A stretch of DNA of 64,000 nucleotides from Roseivivax sp. THAF197b (GCF_009363255.1 NZ_CP045318.1:1539501-1603500), one strand, 5' to 3'. Numbered from the stretch's first letter, positions 17,856 through 29,906 are shown. Numbers and translations are program-made. The notes: generated from the sequence alone by a model not told the origin.

Positions 17856-19163
17856 TCAGAGCAGGGTCAGGCCTGTCACGATGATCGCGCCCGACAGGAT
17901 CAGGTGAATGATGCAGAAACCCATGATGTCCTTGGCGCGCAGCCCGGCAATGCCGAGGATCGGCAGCGCCCAGAAGGGTTGCACCATGTTGGTCCAGGCG
18001 TCGCCCCAGGCCACGGCCATCGAGGCCTTCGCCATATCGAGACCGAGCGCTTCGGCCGCGGGCAGGATCACCGGCGCCTGCACGGCCCATTGACCGCCGC
18101 CCGAGGGCACGAAGAAGTTCACGATGCCTGCGGACAGGAAGGTCCAGAAGGGCAGGGTCGTTGCGCTCGCCAGCCCGATCAGGCCTTCGGAAATCGAGGC
18201 TGCGAGCCCCGAATCGACCATGATCGCCATGATGCCCGCATAGAACGGGAACTGGATGACGATGCCCGCGCCGCCTTTGACGGCGTCCTGCAGCGCGTTC
18301 AGCAGGTTGCGCGGCGAGCCATGCAGCAGGATCGCGAGCGACAGGAAGAGGAAGTTGATGACGTTGAGCGAGAGGCCGCCACCACCCATGAAGTAATTGA
18401 GCGTCCAGGCAAGGCCCGCAACACCGATCAGGATGGTTAGAACCGGGCTATGCTCGAGCCGGTCGGCAGGCGTGGGCACCTCGGGCTTTTGTGTTTCGGT
18501 CTCTTTCAGAAGCTCGGGATCGACGAAGATCTCTTCCCCCGCCTTCGGCATCATCGCGCGGTTGATGAAGGGCACGGCGATGAACAGCGCCACCACGATG
18601 GCGAGGTTGAAGGGCGAGAAGATCGTCTCGGAGGTCGGGATCACGCCGGTCATGTCCTGGAAGGGATGGCCTTCCGTGGCAATGGACAGCGGCACGGAGC
18701 CTGCCAGACCGCCGTGCCAGACGATGAAGCCCGAATAGGCCGAGGCCACGAGCAGGCGGTAGTCGACCTTGATCTGGCGCGCGAGCTCCTTGGCAAAGAG
18801 CGCGCCCACGACGAGGCCGAACCCCCAGTTGATCCAGCTTGCCGCAAGCGACGTGAAGCTGACGAGCAGGATCGCGCCGCCGGGGCTAGCGGCCAGCCCT
18901 GCGAGCTTCGCCAAACCGCCCTTCACCAGCGGTGTCGAGGCCATCATGTAGCCGGTGACGAGCACCAGAAGCATCTGCATCGAGAAGGTCAGGAGCGACC
19001 AGAAGCCGTCGCCCCAGATCTCGACGATCTGCAGGGGTGTCGTGCCTTGCGTGAAGAAGGCAGCCGCGGCGGCCACGAGCGTCAGGATCATCACGAAGAC
19101 GAAGGGGTCGGGCAGGTAGCGGTCCACGACCCGGACCATCGGTCGGGAGAGGGCGTTTAGCAT
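17856..19163 (-). CDS. Short-chain fatty acid transporter, AtoE family
   Basis: 435 residues with about 12 hydrophobic segments. ASWINWGFGLVVGALFAKELAR and FVPSGGGQWAVQAP match the AtoE/YfcC-like short-chain fatty acid transporter family, including the conserved GGGQW loop. It probably moves acetoacetate or butyrate-like acids across the inner membrane, but no atoDAB or other fatty acid genes lie beside it, so the substrate is inferred from the family only. The ATG at 19163 follows GGAGACC; the upstream 30 codons lack a match. It is a single-gene unit with its own terminator. Confidence 0.88.
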   Translation of the reverse strand: MLNALSRPMVRVVDRYLPDPFVFVMILTLVAAAAAFFTQGTTPLQIVEIWGDGFWSLLTFSMQMLLVLVTGYMMASTPLVKGGLAKLAGLAASPGGAILLVSFTSLAASWINWGFGLVVGALFAKELARQIKVDYRLLVASAYSGFIVWHGGLAGSVPLSIATEGHPFQDMTGVIPTSETIFSPFNLAIVVALFIAVPFINRAMMPKAGEEIFVDPELLKETETQKPEVPTPADRLEHSPVLTILIGVAGLAWTLNYFMGGGGLSLNVINFLFLSLAILLHGSPRNLLNALQDAVKGGAGIVIQFPFYAGIMAIMVDSGLAASISEGLIGLASATTLPFWTFLSAGIVNFFVPSGGGQWAVQAPVILPAAEALGLDMAKASMAVAWGDAWTNMVQPFWALPILGIAGLRAKDIMGFCIIHLILSGAIIVTGLTLL

Positions 19164-19282
19164 TGTTGGTCTCCTCTGCGAATCAGATTTGAAGCAGGGA
19201 TAACAAGCGCCGGTAGCTGACCCAACGGCAGGCGCAGGATTGCATTTGTGCAAGTCAGAATCGGCCGCTCATGGGGCTGTCA

Positions 19283-19315
19283 GAAAAAGAAAAGGCCGCC
19301 CGAAGGCGGCCTTTT
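19283..19315 (-). terminator. Terminator of acnA
   Basis: AAAGGCCGCC and GGCGGCCTTT pair around CGAA; on the minus strand the stem is followed by TTTTCTTTTT. Confidence 0.85.
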
Positions 19316-19347
19316 GCAACAATGTGTAGGGAATGGCGCGGCCCCGA

Positions 19348-22098
<2,751 letters not shown>

Positions 22099-22321
22099 GG
22101 ATGAGCCTCCCTGGCTTGACGTGAATGGGGAATTTGATCGCTGTCTGCCTGATGCGGGCGAACCGATCAAGGGGTTTGCGCGTAAAATGTATACCGTCGT
22201 GCACAGAAAGTCCATTTGACGCATCACTCAGGTGCTGATCGCAGCCTATCGCAATTCGTTGATTGTTCATTTCAGGCCGGCGTGGCTACATCAGATGCTC
22301 AGTGTAACGGGGAAGCCTGAC

Positions 22322-23035
22322 ATGACCATCCGACCATTCCTGTGCCTCCTTGCGGCGACTGCTTTCGGGACAACGGCGCCCGCCGCGCTCAAGGCGCAGG
22401 ACAGCGACATGCCGGTCGTGGTCGAGCTTTTCACTTCCCAGGGATGTTCCTCCTGTCCGCCCGCGGACGCGCTTCTGCACGAATTGTCCAAGCGTGATGA
22501 CGTGATCGCGCTCGCGCTGCACGTGGATTACTGGGATTACATCGGCTGGGCCGACAGCTTCGCTCAGCCTGCCTTCACCCAGCGTCAGAAAGGCTATGCC
22601 CGGACGTCGGGGCGCAGCTCAATCTACACGCCGCAGATGATCATCGACGGCGCGCATGATGTCGTCGGCAACCGGGAGATGGATGTGGCCGCGCTGATTG
22701 ACCGCGCCGATGACAAGCCCACCCCTGTCAGCGTCGAGCTTTCCCGGTCGGGCGACATGCTGAGCGTCGCGTTGTCCACGTCGGGCCCCGTGGGCCCGGT
22801 CGATCTGCATCTTGTGCGCTACATGCCCGAGGCGGAGGTCGCGATCCATCGCGGCGAGAATGCGGGCCATTCCCTGCATTACTCGCAGATCGTGCTCGAT
22901 TGGGATGTCGTGGCGCGCTGGGACGGGCGCGATGCGTTCCGCACGGAAACCCCGGTCACCGGAGACGAGCCGATCGTCGTCCTCGTCCAGAAACCGGATT
23001 ACGGCCCGGTCTTGGCGGCGGCCCGTTTGCGCTGA
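22322..23035 (+). CDS. DUF1223 domain-containing periplasmic protein
   Basis: 237 residues. A signal peptide (residues 1-25, cleaved near LKAQ) is followed by a thioredoxin-like region: VVELFTSQGCSSCPPAD with Cys42 and Cys45 as a CxxC pair. This is the DUF1223 signature. A later SIYTPQMIIDG contains the cis-proline region. A periplasmic redox role is likely by fold, but its partner is unknown. Its 3' end overlaps the end of the acyltransferase gene on the other strand by 37 nt. Confidence 0.88.
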   Translation: MTIRPFLCLLAATAFGTTAPAALKAQDSDMPVVVELFTSQGCSSCPPADALLHELSKRDDVIALALHVDYWDYIGWADSFAQPAFTQRQKGYARTSGRSSIYTPQMIIDGAHDVVGNREMDVAALIDRADDKPTPVSVELSRSGDMLSVALSTSGPVGPVDLHLVRYMPEAEVAIHRGENAGHSLHYSQIVLDWDVVARWDGRDAFRTETPVTGDEPIVVLVQKPDYGPVLAAARLR

Positions 23036-23946
23036 CGTTTCATCTGCCGCTTGGGCTTCCAGCGGCGGTGAATCCAGAACCATTGGGTCGGGTCCTGGGC
23101 GATGCGCGCCTCGAGCCGCGCGCTCATTTCCTTGGTCATGCTGAGCGCGTCGCTATGTTCGATGGGCGCCTCGAACACGCATGTGAAACTGAGGCCATCG
23201 GCCTGCCGGATCCCGAAAAAAGGCACCAGAAGCGCGCCGGTTTTCAGCGCGATATCGGCGGCGGAGGTGAGCGTGGGTGCGGGTTGGCCCAGGAAATCGA
23301 ACGTGGCCCCGGCGCTGTCATAGACATCGAACAACAAAACGGCCATGCCGCCTTCGCGCACATGGCGGATGAGGCCCATCGTGCCGCGGCGGCCCTGCTC
23401 GAAGACCGGGCCGGACAATGCGTGCATGTTGCGGGCGTAGTGATCGTTGAAGAACGGGTTCGACATGGGCCGGTAGAGCCCGCCGATCTGGTAGCCGCGC
23501 GCCACGAGGGCCGCGCGCGGGGCTTCGAAATTGCCGTAATGCCCGGTCACGAAGAGAACCGGGCGGCCTTCCGCGCGGGCGGCCTCGATCGCGGGCAGCC
23601 CGTCGCCGGTGACGTCCGCGTCCTTCATCCGGGCGCGCAATTCGGCCACGCCGTAATTCTCGATCATCGTGCGTCCGGCCTGATCGGCGACAGCATCGGC
23701 GATGCGCCGCGCCTCCGCCTCTGGCATATCGGGCCAGACATGCGCCAGGTTGGCCATGGCGCGTGCGCGGTAGCCCGCGATGGGCGCGATCAGACGAGAC
23801 ACCGCGCGGCCCATGAGCCAGAGCCGGAACCGCAGGGGCAGGGCAAGCGCCAGCCAGATCAGCCCGCGCAGCACGCGGTCGGTGAGCCAGTCGCGCCAGC
23901 TTCCGGTCGGGTCGTCTTGCGCGGGATCAGAAGTCGGGCGGGACAA
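22999..23946 (-). CDS. Lipid A biosynthesis acyltransferase (LpxL/LpxM-like)
   Basis: 315 residues. HYGNFE at residues 136-141 is the catalytic HX4D/E motif of lysophospholipid acyltransferases, and a hydrophobic anchor lies near residues 26-45. The long match to the LpxL/HtrB family (VLFVTGHYGNFEAPR, DPTQWFWIHRRWKP near the C-terminus) points to addition of a secondary acyl chain to lipid A at the inner membrane. Which chain it adds is not decidable here. It converges on the DUF1223 gene, overlapping it by 37 nt. Confidence 0.9.
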   Translation of the reverse strand: MSRPTSDPAQDDPTGSWRDWLTDRVLRGLIWLALALPLRFRLWLMGRAVSRLIAPIAGYRARAMANLAHVWPDMPEAEARRIADAVADQAGRTMIENYGVAELRARMKDADVTGDGLPAIEAARAEGRPVLFVTGHYGNFEAPRAALVARGYQIGGLYRPMSNPFFNDHYARNMHALSGPVFEQGRRGTMGLIRHVREGGMAVLLFDVYDSAGATFDFLGQPAPTLTSAADIALKTGALLVPFFGIRQADGLSFTCVFEAPIEHSDALSMTKEMSARLEARIAQDPTQWFWIHRRWKPKRQMKRQRKRAAAKTGP

Positions 23947-24013
23947 TAGATGGCCTTGGTTTTGAGACTGGGGCCAGTCTTAGGACGCGCGCGCCGAGGC
24001 GGCAAGCGGTGGG

Positions 24014-25102
24014 TCAGGCGTCGGGCTCCGCGGTGCGCAGCGTAATTTCCCCGCTATCGGCCATGGCGCGGATCGCGGCCACGACCTGGGATTGGGCGGC
24101 CTCCACCTCCGCGCGGGGTGTGCTTGCGCGTTCTGCCGCCTCTTCCCGGAGGGTGGCGGCCATCCGGCGGGAGAGGTTTTCGAGCAGGAATTCGACGGAT
24201 CTGTTCTGCTCCTCACCCTGCGCGCCGCCGAAGGCCATGGCGAGCACATCGTTTTCCACGTCGCGCGTGACCTTCGGCGCATCCTCGGGCGCAAGGCGGG
24301 TATAGATGTTCTCGAAGGTGAAGATCTTGCGCCGCACTTCTTCGGCAAAGGCGCTGTCCGTCTCGTCAAGGCCGGTCAGCACGTCGTCGCGCGTGGCGGA
24401 GGCAGAGAAGTTGAGGATGCTGCCCACGCGATTGACCGGGTCCTTCGCGAAGGCCTTGGGCGGGCGCGCATCGAGTTGCGCCGCGAGCGACAGCCCGATC
24501 CGGTCCACGGTTTCGGGCGTCACGGCGGCGGTCTTCGAGACCGCATAGGTGATGCGCCGGGCGCGCGGACCGGGCAGGTGGCCCAGAAGCTCCGCCGCGC
24601 GGGCGACATCGATCTTCGACAGCATGACCGCCGCCACCTCGATGCTTTCGGTCTCGATCAGTTTCGCCAACGTCTCCGAGCTTTCGGCATTGATCCGCTC
24701 CCATGGATCGCCCATGCGCCGCACGCCCGCTTCCTTGCGCAGCCGCGCTGCCGTCTGGGGCGAGATCTTGCCATCGAGTGCCGAGAGCGCACCCGCCATA
24801 TCGCCCGGAAAGGACATGCCCACCTGTTCCAGCGCGTCGGCGAATTCGGTGATCACCGCGTCGAGCGTGGCGCGATCCACATACCGCATCCTGCCCAGCT
24901 GCTGCGTCAGATCCGCCTGCAGCGATTCGGGGAGCGCCGATAGAGGCACATCCGCGCCTTCGTTCAGAAGGAACTGGACCACGATGGCCGCCTTGGCGCG
25001 CTGCCCGAGTGCTGCGGGCGCGCGCGTGGCAGGCACGGACGCAGCACCGCCGCCACGCGGCAGGGCGGCGGGTTGCGGCACGAAAGGAGTGAGCTGTGAC
25101 AT
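24014..25102 (-). CDS. fliG: Flagellar motor switch protein FliG
   Basis: 362 residues from the ATG at 25102. FliG joins the C ring of the flagellar motor and its C-terminal charged ridge faces the stator. The middle domain has LGHLPGPRARRITYAVSK, and the C-terminal domain has EEVRRKIFTFENIYTR and DVENDVLAMAFGGA, which align with FliG although divergent. The first 35 residues are Pro/Ala-rich and unlike standard FliG. No other flagellar gene is within the window, so this is either a detached motor gene or an extra paralogue. Confidence 0.8.
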   Translation of the reverse strand: MSQLTPFVPQPAALPRGGGAASVPATRAPAALGQRAKAAIVVQFLLNEGADVPLSALPESLQADLTQQLGRMRYVDRATLDAVITEFADALEQVGMSFPGDMAGALSALDGKISPQTAARLRKEAGVRRMGDPWERINAESSETLAKLIETESIEVAAVMLSKIDVARAAELLGHLPGPRARRITYAVSKTAAVTPETVDRIGLSLAAQLDARPPKAFAKDPVNRVGSILNFSASATRDDVLTGLDETDSAFAEEVRRKIFTFENIYTRLAPEDAPKVTRDVENDVLAMAFGGAQGEEQNRSVEFLLENLSRRMAATLREEAAERASTPRAEVEAAQSQVVAAIRAMADSGEITLRTAEPDA

Positions 25103-25188
25103 CGGGCGCAAGTTTTCCGGTGCTGGGACACCTTACTGCTACGAGCCGGGGGTTAAGGAATCTTCACCAAGCTTGCGGTTCGCCCAAG

Positions 25189-25217
25189 AAAAAAGGCGAC
25201 CCTCGGGCCGCCTTTTC
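25189..25217 (-). terminator. Terminator downstream of the small secreted peptide
   Basis: AAAAGGCG and CGCCTTTT pair with an inner CCC/GGG arm; on the minus strand TTTTTTC follows. Confidence 0.75.
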
Positions 25218-25238
25218 AAAACTGTCTGGCTGGCGGGC

Positions 25239-25391
25239 TCAGCCGCTGACCACGGTGCAGCTTCCGGTCTCGGAATCGTAGGCCATGCCATCAGCGCAGG
25301 TCATTTTCGCGGAATCGTGTCCGCAGGACGCCATGGCCGAAAAGGTCGATGCCACAGTCAGGGCCAGAGCCGTAAATGCCGTTCGGATCAT
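25239..25391 (-). CDS. Small secreted cysteine-containing peptide, unknown function
   Basis: 50 residues from the ATG at 25391, which has AAAGGGAG shortly upstream. Residues 1-20 form a signal peptide (AFTALALTVASTFSAMA). The mature part, about 29 residues, has three cysteines in CGHDSAKMTCADGMAYDSETGSC. The spacing is faintly like a chitin-binding (peritrophin-like) half-repeat, but the domain is too short to call. It is a single-gene unit with its own terminator, between fliG and purB. Confidence 0.7.
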   Translation of the reverse strand: MIRTAFTALALTVASTFSAMASCGHDSAKMTCADGMAYDSETGSCTVVSG

Positions 25392-25466
25392 CGTGTCAGT
25401 ACTCCCTTTGAGGTGATGCAAAGGTAGCATGGCTTGACCCCACGTCAAAACGCGCGATGCGCGACC

Positions 25467-26774
25467 CTACGCCGCGCCGAAGACCCGCGCGAAGATCGTG
25501 TCGACATGCTTGGTGTGGTAGCCGAGATCGAATTTCTCTTCGATTTCCTCGGCCGTGAGCGCGGCGGTCACTTCGGGATCGGCCAACAATTCCGTTTTGA
25601 AATCAGCGCCCTGTTCCCAGACCTTCATGGCGTTGCGCTGCACGAGGCGATAGGAATCCTCGCGGCTCACACCCGCTTGCGTCAGCGCCAGAAGCACGCG
25701 CTGAGACATGACGAGCCCTTTGAACTTGTTCATGTTGGCCAGCATCGTCTCGGGATAAACGACCAAATTTTCGACAACGCTCGTCAGGCGGGCCAGCGCG
25801 AAATCGAGCGTGACGGTCGTGTCGGGCCCGATATTCCGCTCCACGGAGCTGTGCGAGATGTCGCGTTCGTGCCAGAGCGCCACGTTCTCCATCGCCGGGA
25901 TCACGGCCATGCGGACGAGGCGGGCAAGGCCTGTGAGGTTCTCGGTCAGCACCGGGTTGCGCTTGTGCGGCATCGCCGACGAGCCTTTCTGGCCCTTTGA
26001 GAAGAACTCCTCGGCTTCCAGGACTTCGGTGCGCTGCATGTGCCGGATCTCGGTCGCGATGTTCTCGATCGAGGAGCCGACGACGCCCATCGCCGCGAAG
26101 AAGGCCGCGTGCCGGTCGCGCGGGATCACCTGCGTGGAGATTGTTTCGGGCTTCAGACCCAGCTTGGCGCAGACATGCTCTTCGACGGCGGGGTCGATAT
26201 TGGCGAAGGTGCCGACAGCGCCCGAGATGGCACCGGTGGCCACCTCGTCCCGGGCCGTTTTCATGCGCGTGAGGTTGCGGTCCATCTCGGCGTAGAAGCG
26301 CGCGAAGGTCAGGCCCATCGTGGTGGGCTCGGCATGGATGCCGTGGCTGCGGCCGATGCGAACGGTGTCCTTGTGCTCGAGCGCGCGCTTTTTCAGCGCG
26401 GCCAGCAACTTTTCGAGATCCGCGATCAGGATGTCTGCGGCGCGCACGAGCTGGATGTTGAACGTGGTGTCCAGCACATCCGACGAGGTCATGCCCTGGT
26501 GCACGAAGCGCGCCTCATCGTTGCCGATGATCTCGGCCAGATGCGTGAGGAAGGCGATCACGTCATGCTTGGTGACGGCCTCGATCTCGTCGATGCGGGC
26601 CACGTCGAACTCGACATCTTTCGCTTTCCAGACGGCCTCGGCATTGGCGCGGGGAATCACGCCCAGATCGGCCTGCGCGTCGCAGGCATGGGCCTCGATC
26701 TCGTACCAGATACGGAATTTCGTCTCGGGCGCCCATATCGCGACCATTTCGGGGCGGGAATAACGCGGAATCAT
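25467..26774 (-). CDS. purB: Adenylosuccinate lyase
   Basis: 435 residues from the ATG at 26774. It cleaves SAICAR and adenylosuccinate in purine synthesis. GSSAMPHKRNP is the fumarase/lyase superfamily signature with the catalytic serine loop, and TSSDVLDTTFNIQLV and GRSHGIHAEPTTMG carry the other active-site residues. The start is set by family length: residues encoded upstream to 26975 are not conserved. It sits alone, divergent from the DUF6314 gene. purL is in the same window but far away. Confidence 0.97.
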   Translation of the reverse strand: MIPRYSRPEMVAIWAPETKFRIWYEIEAHACDAQADLGVIPRANAEAVWKAKDVEFDVARIDEIEAVTKHDVIAFLTHLAEIIGNDEARFVHQGMTSSDVLDTTFNIQLVRAADILIADLEKLLAALKKRALEHKDTVRIGRSHGIHAEPTTMGLTFARFYAEMDRNLTRMKTARDEVATGAISGAVGTFANIDPAVEEHVCAKLGLKPETISTQVIPRDRHAAFFAAMGVVGSSIENIATEIRHMQRTEVLEAEEFFSKGQKGSSAMPHKRNPVLTENLTGLARLVRMAVIPAMENVALWHERDISHSSVERNIGPDTTVTLDFALARLTSVVENLVVYPETMLANMNKFKGLVMSQRVLLALTQAGVSREDSYRLVQRNAMKVWEQGADFKTELLADPEVTAALTAEEIEEKFDLGYHTKHVDTIFARVFGAA

Positions 26775-26857
26775 CGGGTGAGCCTTTCCGGACTTGTAAC
26801 GCGGTTCCGCAGGGTCATAGACTGCAGGTGCAGCATGAACAAGGGAAGGGGAGGTTG

Positions 26858-27328
26858 ATGTCAGCACATCTCCCGGCCCGCTCTGCGCCTGATCTGCCGG
26901 TCGAGTTGTTCGATTTCGAAGGCGTTTGGCGGTTTCGCCGCAAGATAATGGACCGCAAACTCGGCCAGATCTCACAGGGGCAGGGCACGCTGCGCATGGT
27001 GCGGGACGGCGCGCACCTCCATTACGAGGAATGCGTCACGCTGGATCTGCCGGGCCAGCCGCCCATCGAGGGGACGCGGCGCTATCTCTGGCGGCCCGCG
27101 CCGCGCGGCATCGAGGTCCTGTTCGAGGATGGCCGCCCGTTCCACAGGATCCGCCTGCCGGAGCCCGCGCCGCGCGACACGCATCATTGCGATCCCGATC
27201 TTTACCGCGTGCATTACGACCTGAGCGACTGGCCCGTCTGGTCGCAGGTCTGGGAGGTGACGGGGCCACGCAAGGATTACCGCATCGACACCCTGTTCGT
27301 GCGTGACCGTGCGGCGGAGCAGACCTGA
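26858..27328 (+). CDS. DUF6314 family protein
   Basis: 156 residues from the ATG at 26858, preceded by GGGGAGG. FDFEGVWRFRRKIMDRKLGQ and HHCDPDLYRVHYDL match the DUF6314 pattern, a small soluble beta-rich protein that resembles a lipocalin-like barrel. No function is known to me. It is divergent from purB and 127 nt upstream of bioY, so it could share a transcript with bioY. Confidence 0.75.
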   Translation: MSAHLPARSAPDLPVELFDFEGVWRFRRKIMDRKLGQISQGQGTLRMVRDGAHLHYEECVTLDLPGQPPIEGTRRYLWRPAPRGIEVLFEDGRPFHRIRLPEPAPRDTHHCDPDLYRVHYDLSDWPVWSQVWEVTGPRKDYRIDTLFVRDRAAEQT

Positions 27329-27455
27329 CGGCTGCCACGCCGTCACCCGGCGGGAGACGCTTTCGAAGGCCGCACATCATCGCAAAGCCCTTGCACGGCC
27401 ACGCGGCAAACGGCACAACATCCGCAACGACGAGGAAAAGGAAGGGGACAGCCCT

Positions 27456-28055
27456 ATGACAACCGCGCTCAATCGCAACGTTCTGACCGAGATGTTCGGC
27501 GCCAACGAGGGCACCGCGCTCCGGCTCAAGCAGGCCGTGCTGGTGGTGCTCGGGATCGCAGCACTCGCCATTGCCGCCAAGATTCGCGTGCCGATGTGGC
27601 CCGTTCCGATCACCATGGGCACCTTCGCCGTGCTGACCATCGGCGCGGCCTACGGCGCGCGTCTGGGTCTCGTGACGATCCTCGGCTACATGCTGGTCGG
27701 CGCGCTCGGCTTTGACGTCTTCGCAGGCTCCTCCGCCGAAAGCGCGGGGCTCACCTACATGATGGGCGGCACGGGCGGCTACCTCGTGGGCTACGTTCTG
27801 GCCACAGTCGCTCTGGGTGTTCTGGCACGCGCGGGCTGGGACCGCTCCGCGCCGAAAATGGCCGGTGCGATGCTTCTCGGCAATGTGCTGATCTACGTGC
27901 CGGGCCTGATCTGGCTGGGCATGCTTTACGGCTGGGACCAGCCGATCCTGGCCTGGGGTCTCTGGCCGTTCCTCGTCGGTGATGCGGTCAAGCTGGGCCT
28001 TGCGGCGTTGCTTCTGCCGCTGGCCTGGAAAGCCGTGGCGCGCGCGCGCGGCTAA
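27456..28055 (+). CDS. bioY: Biotin transporter BioY
   Basis: 199 residues, five or six membrane helices. IRVPMWPVPITMGTFAVL is the characteristic N-terminal BioY motif and GGTGGYLVGY the central one. BioY is the substrate-binding S component of the ECF biotin transporter; without BioM/BioN genes nearby it either works alone, as reported for some BioY proteins, or uses components encoded elsewhere. AAGGAAGGGGA precedes the ATG. Downstream (78 nt) lies the DUF3445 gene in the same direction. Confidence 0.92.
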   Translation: MTTALNRNVLTEMFGANEGTALRLKQAVLVVLGIAALAIAAKIRVPMWPVPITMGTFAVLTIGAAYGARLGLVTILGYMLVGALGFDVFAGSSAESAGLTYMMGGTGGYLVGYVLATVALGVLARAGWDRSAPKMAGAMLLGNVLIYVPGLIWLGMLYGWDQPILAWGLWPFLVGDAVKLGLAALLLPLAWKAVARARG

Positions 28056-28132
28056 GCCTGCCCGCCTGACGCAATTGATCGCGGCGCGTCGGAGAGATCC
28101 GGCGCGCCGTTTTCCGTGAAGGTTCCCGTGAC

Positions 28133-28894
28133 ATGATCCTGCAGACCCATATTCCCTATGATGTCACGCTGGAGGAGCGCCTGCCCGGCACGCGGCCTTT
28201 GGGAGATCAGCCTTGGCTCATCGCAGATGAAGCCTTCGCCCCGCAGATGGCCGAACGCGAACGGCTGCTCGCCTCCAGTCGCGACGCGGTAATCGTCGAG
28301 GACGCCGCCGCGCGGCCTGCCGTTCTGGAAATGCTGGAAATGGTTCTGTCCGCGCTGCCCGCGGGGTTCACGCGGGACGAGGCGACAGAGGCGGGGGTGA
28401 TCCGGCCGGACGGCATGCGCGTGGTCATCGACCGAGAAGACCCGCTCGGCACCCTGACCCGGCTCGTTCAGGAGGATTTCGTCCTGATGGAGAAGCGAGG
28501 CGGCGACGAGCATGTCCTCACCGCTGCCACCTTGTGTTTTCCCGCCCAGTGGCGGCTGAGGGACAAGTTCATGCGCCCGCTGACCACGATCCACGATCCG
28601 GTGCCGCATTACGATGAGACCATCGCGCGGCGCGTGCAGCGGCTCTTCGACGGGCTGCAGGTGGGGCGACCGATCTGGCGCTACAACACGCTGCGCCATC
28701 GTGACCCGCGCCTGTTTCAGCCCGAAAAGCCGGATTACCCGAAATGGACCGATAAAGGCACGGAGTTCTTCCGCACCGAGCGGCAGGTCCTGCAACGCCT
28801 GCCGATCAGCCGGGCGGTCGTGTTCTCGATCCACACCTATGTGCTGAAAAGCGCCGATGTGCCGGGCCTTGCCGGGCAGGGCGCTGAGGCCTGA
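28133..28894 (+). CDS. DUF3445 family protein (heme-dependent oxidative N-demethylase-like)
   Basis: 253 residues. WLIADEAFAPQMAERERLL, LVQEDFVLMEK and FRTERQVLQRLP fit the DUF3445 family, whose best studied relatives are the heme-binding subunits of oxidative N-demethylases (dimethylamine demethylation). The usual partner subunits are not in the window, so the physiological reaction is open. The final segment AVVFSIHTYVL is the conserved family end. It lies 78 nt behind bioY with no terminator seen between them. Confidence 0.8.
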   Translation: MILQTHIPYDVTLEERLPGTRPLGDQPWLIADEAFAPQMAERERLLASSRDAVIVEDAAARPAVLEMLEMVLSALPAGFTRDEATEAGVIRPDGMRVVIDREDPLGTLTRLVQEDFVLMEKRGGDEHVLTAATLCFPAQWRLRDKFMRPLTTIHDPVPHYDETIARRVQRLFDGLQVGRPIWRYNTLRHRDPRLFQPEKPDYPKWTDKGTEFFRTERQVLQRLPISRAVVFSIHTYVLKSADVPGLAGQGAEA

Positions 28895-28953
28895 GCTATC
28901 GCGTCACCTGCGAGCAGGATTGATCCGCATCGAAGCACGGACCGGCGAACAGG

Positions 28954-29796
28954 TCAGACCCCGACGATGGCCAGGATCGGCTCGAACATGCCGGTTTTCC
29001 AGAAGACGAGCCCCATTCCGCTGAGCGCGCTCACATGCGCGACAGTGCGCAGATGCAGGGCTTCCGCGATGCGTTGCATCAGCGAGCCGCGTTCGGCTTT
29101 GTCCGGGGCGTCCGCACCACAATCCGAGGCGGCGTCCGTCGCGTAATCCTCGTCTCCCTCGATGCCATCATCGTCTTCGGGCATGGTTTCCCAGGCCGGG
29201 CTCGCGACCGCACGTTTCTTCAGGGTCTCGCTGGCGGCGCGGCGGGCGGCGGCGATCTTGGCGGCGCGTTCCCGGCCATGCCCCGGCTCCGTCACCGGCG
29301 GGCTGTCTTCGAACATGCGCGCGAGACTTTCCTCGATCTCGCAGATGGAGCGTTCGGTCACCGGCGCCTCGATCATCTCGCGGCGCTGCCGCTTGGGCGA
29401 GACATAGGAGCAGGAGGCCTGGAATTCCTCGGGCGAGAGCAGGGTGCGCTCATCGAGCCATTCGACGCGGTCGGCCTCCACGAATTGCAGGCTGCGCATG
29501 ACGATGTCGGACAGGATCTCGACGCTCTTGTCGATGCAGGGCGTGGCGGCGTTCGGACGCGGGGCGACCCGGAAGACGAGGCGCGCGCCGGTCTTCGGGC
29601 TCCGCTCGATGTTGATCTTGACCATCATCGTGTCCGAGGCGACCGCGCTGTGCTTGATGGAGGCCTTGGGCGTCTGTCCGCTTTTGGCGTCGAACCGCGT
29701 CATCACATCGCGCACGATCCGCAGGAAGCGTTCCTCCTGCAAACCCGTCAGGCTCGGGACGGCTAGGGCGGCATGGGGACGGACGGGCAGGGTCAT
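28954..29796 (-). CDS. Uncharacterised protein with C-terminal membrane anchor
   Basis: 280 residues. An N-terminal soluble part of about 140 residues is followed by a charged Ala/Arg linker (RAAKIAAARRAA), an acidic stretch (PEDDDGIEGDEDY) and a single hydrophobic segment near the end (VSALSGMGLVFWKTG). The segment VEWLDERTLLSPEEF has a counterpart in the protein at 30801 (FVTWLSHEIRLPRAAF), and both have a C-terminal membrane segment, so they may be distant relatives. No family recognised. It lies just downstream of the lytic transglycosylase on the same strand. Confidence 0.75.
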   Translation of the reverse strand: MTLPVRPHAALAVPSLTGLQEERFLRIVRDVMTRFDAKSGQTPKASIKHSAVASDTMMVKINIERSPKTGARLVFRVAPRPNAATPCIDKSVEILSDIVMRSLQFVEADRVEWLDERTLLSPEEFQASCSYVSPKRQRREMIEAPVTERSICEIEESLARMFEDSPPVTEPGHGRERAAKIAAARRAASETLKKRAVASPAWETMPEDDDGIEGDEDYATDAASDCGADAPDKAERGSLMQRIAEALHLRTVAHVSALSGMGLVFWKTGMFEPILAIVGV

Positions 29797-29906
29797 GGGA
29801 CACCGACAATTTGAGTTGTTGCGATGTCCCAGATCCTATGGACGCATTGCGGAAAAACTTGGGCCGAAGCCGCGCGCCTTTATGCCCTTTTTGAAGCGTT
29901 ATGCGG

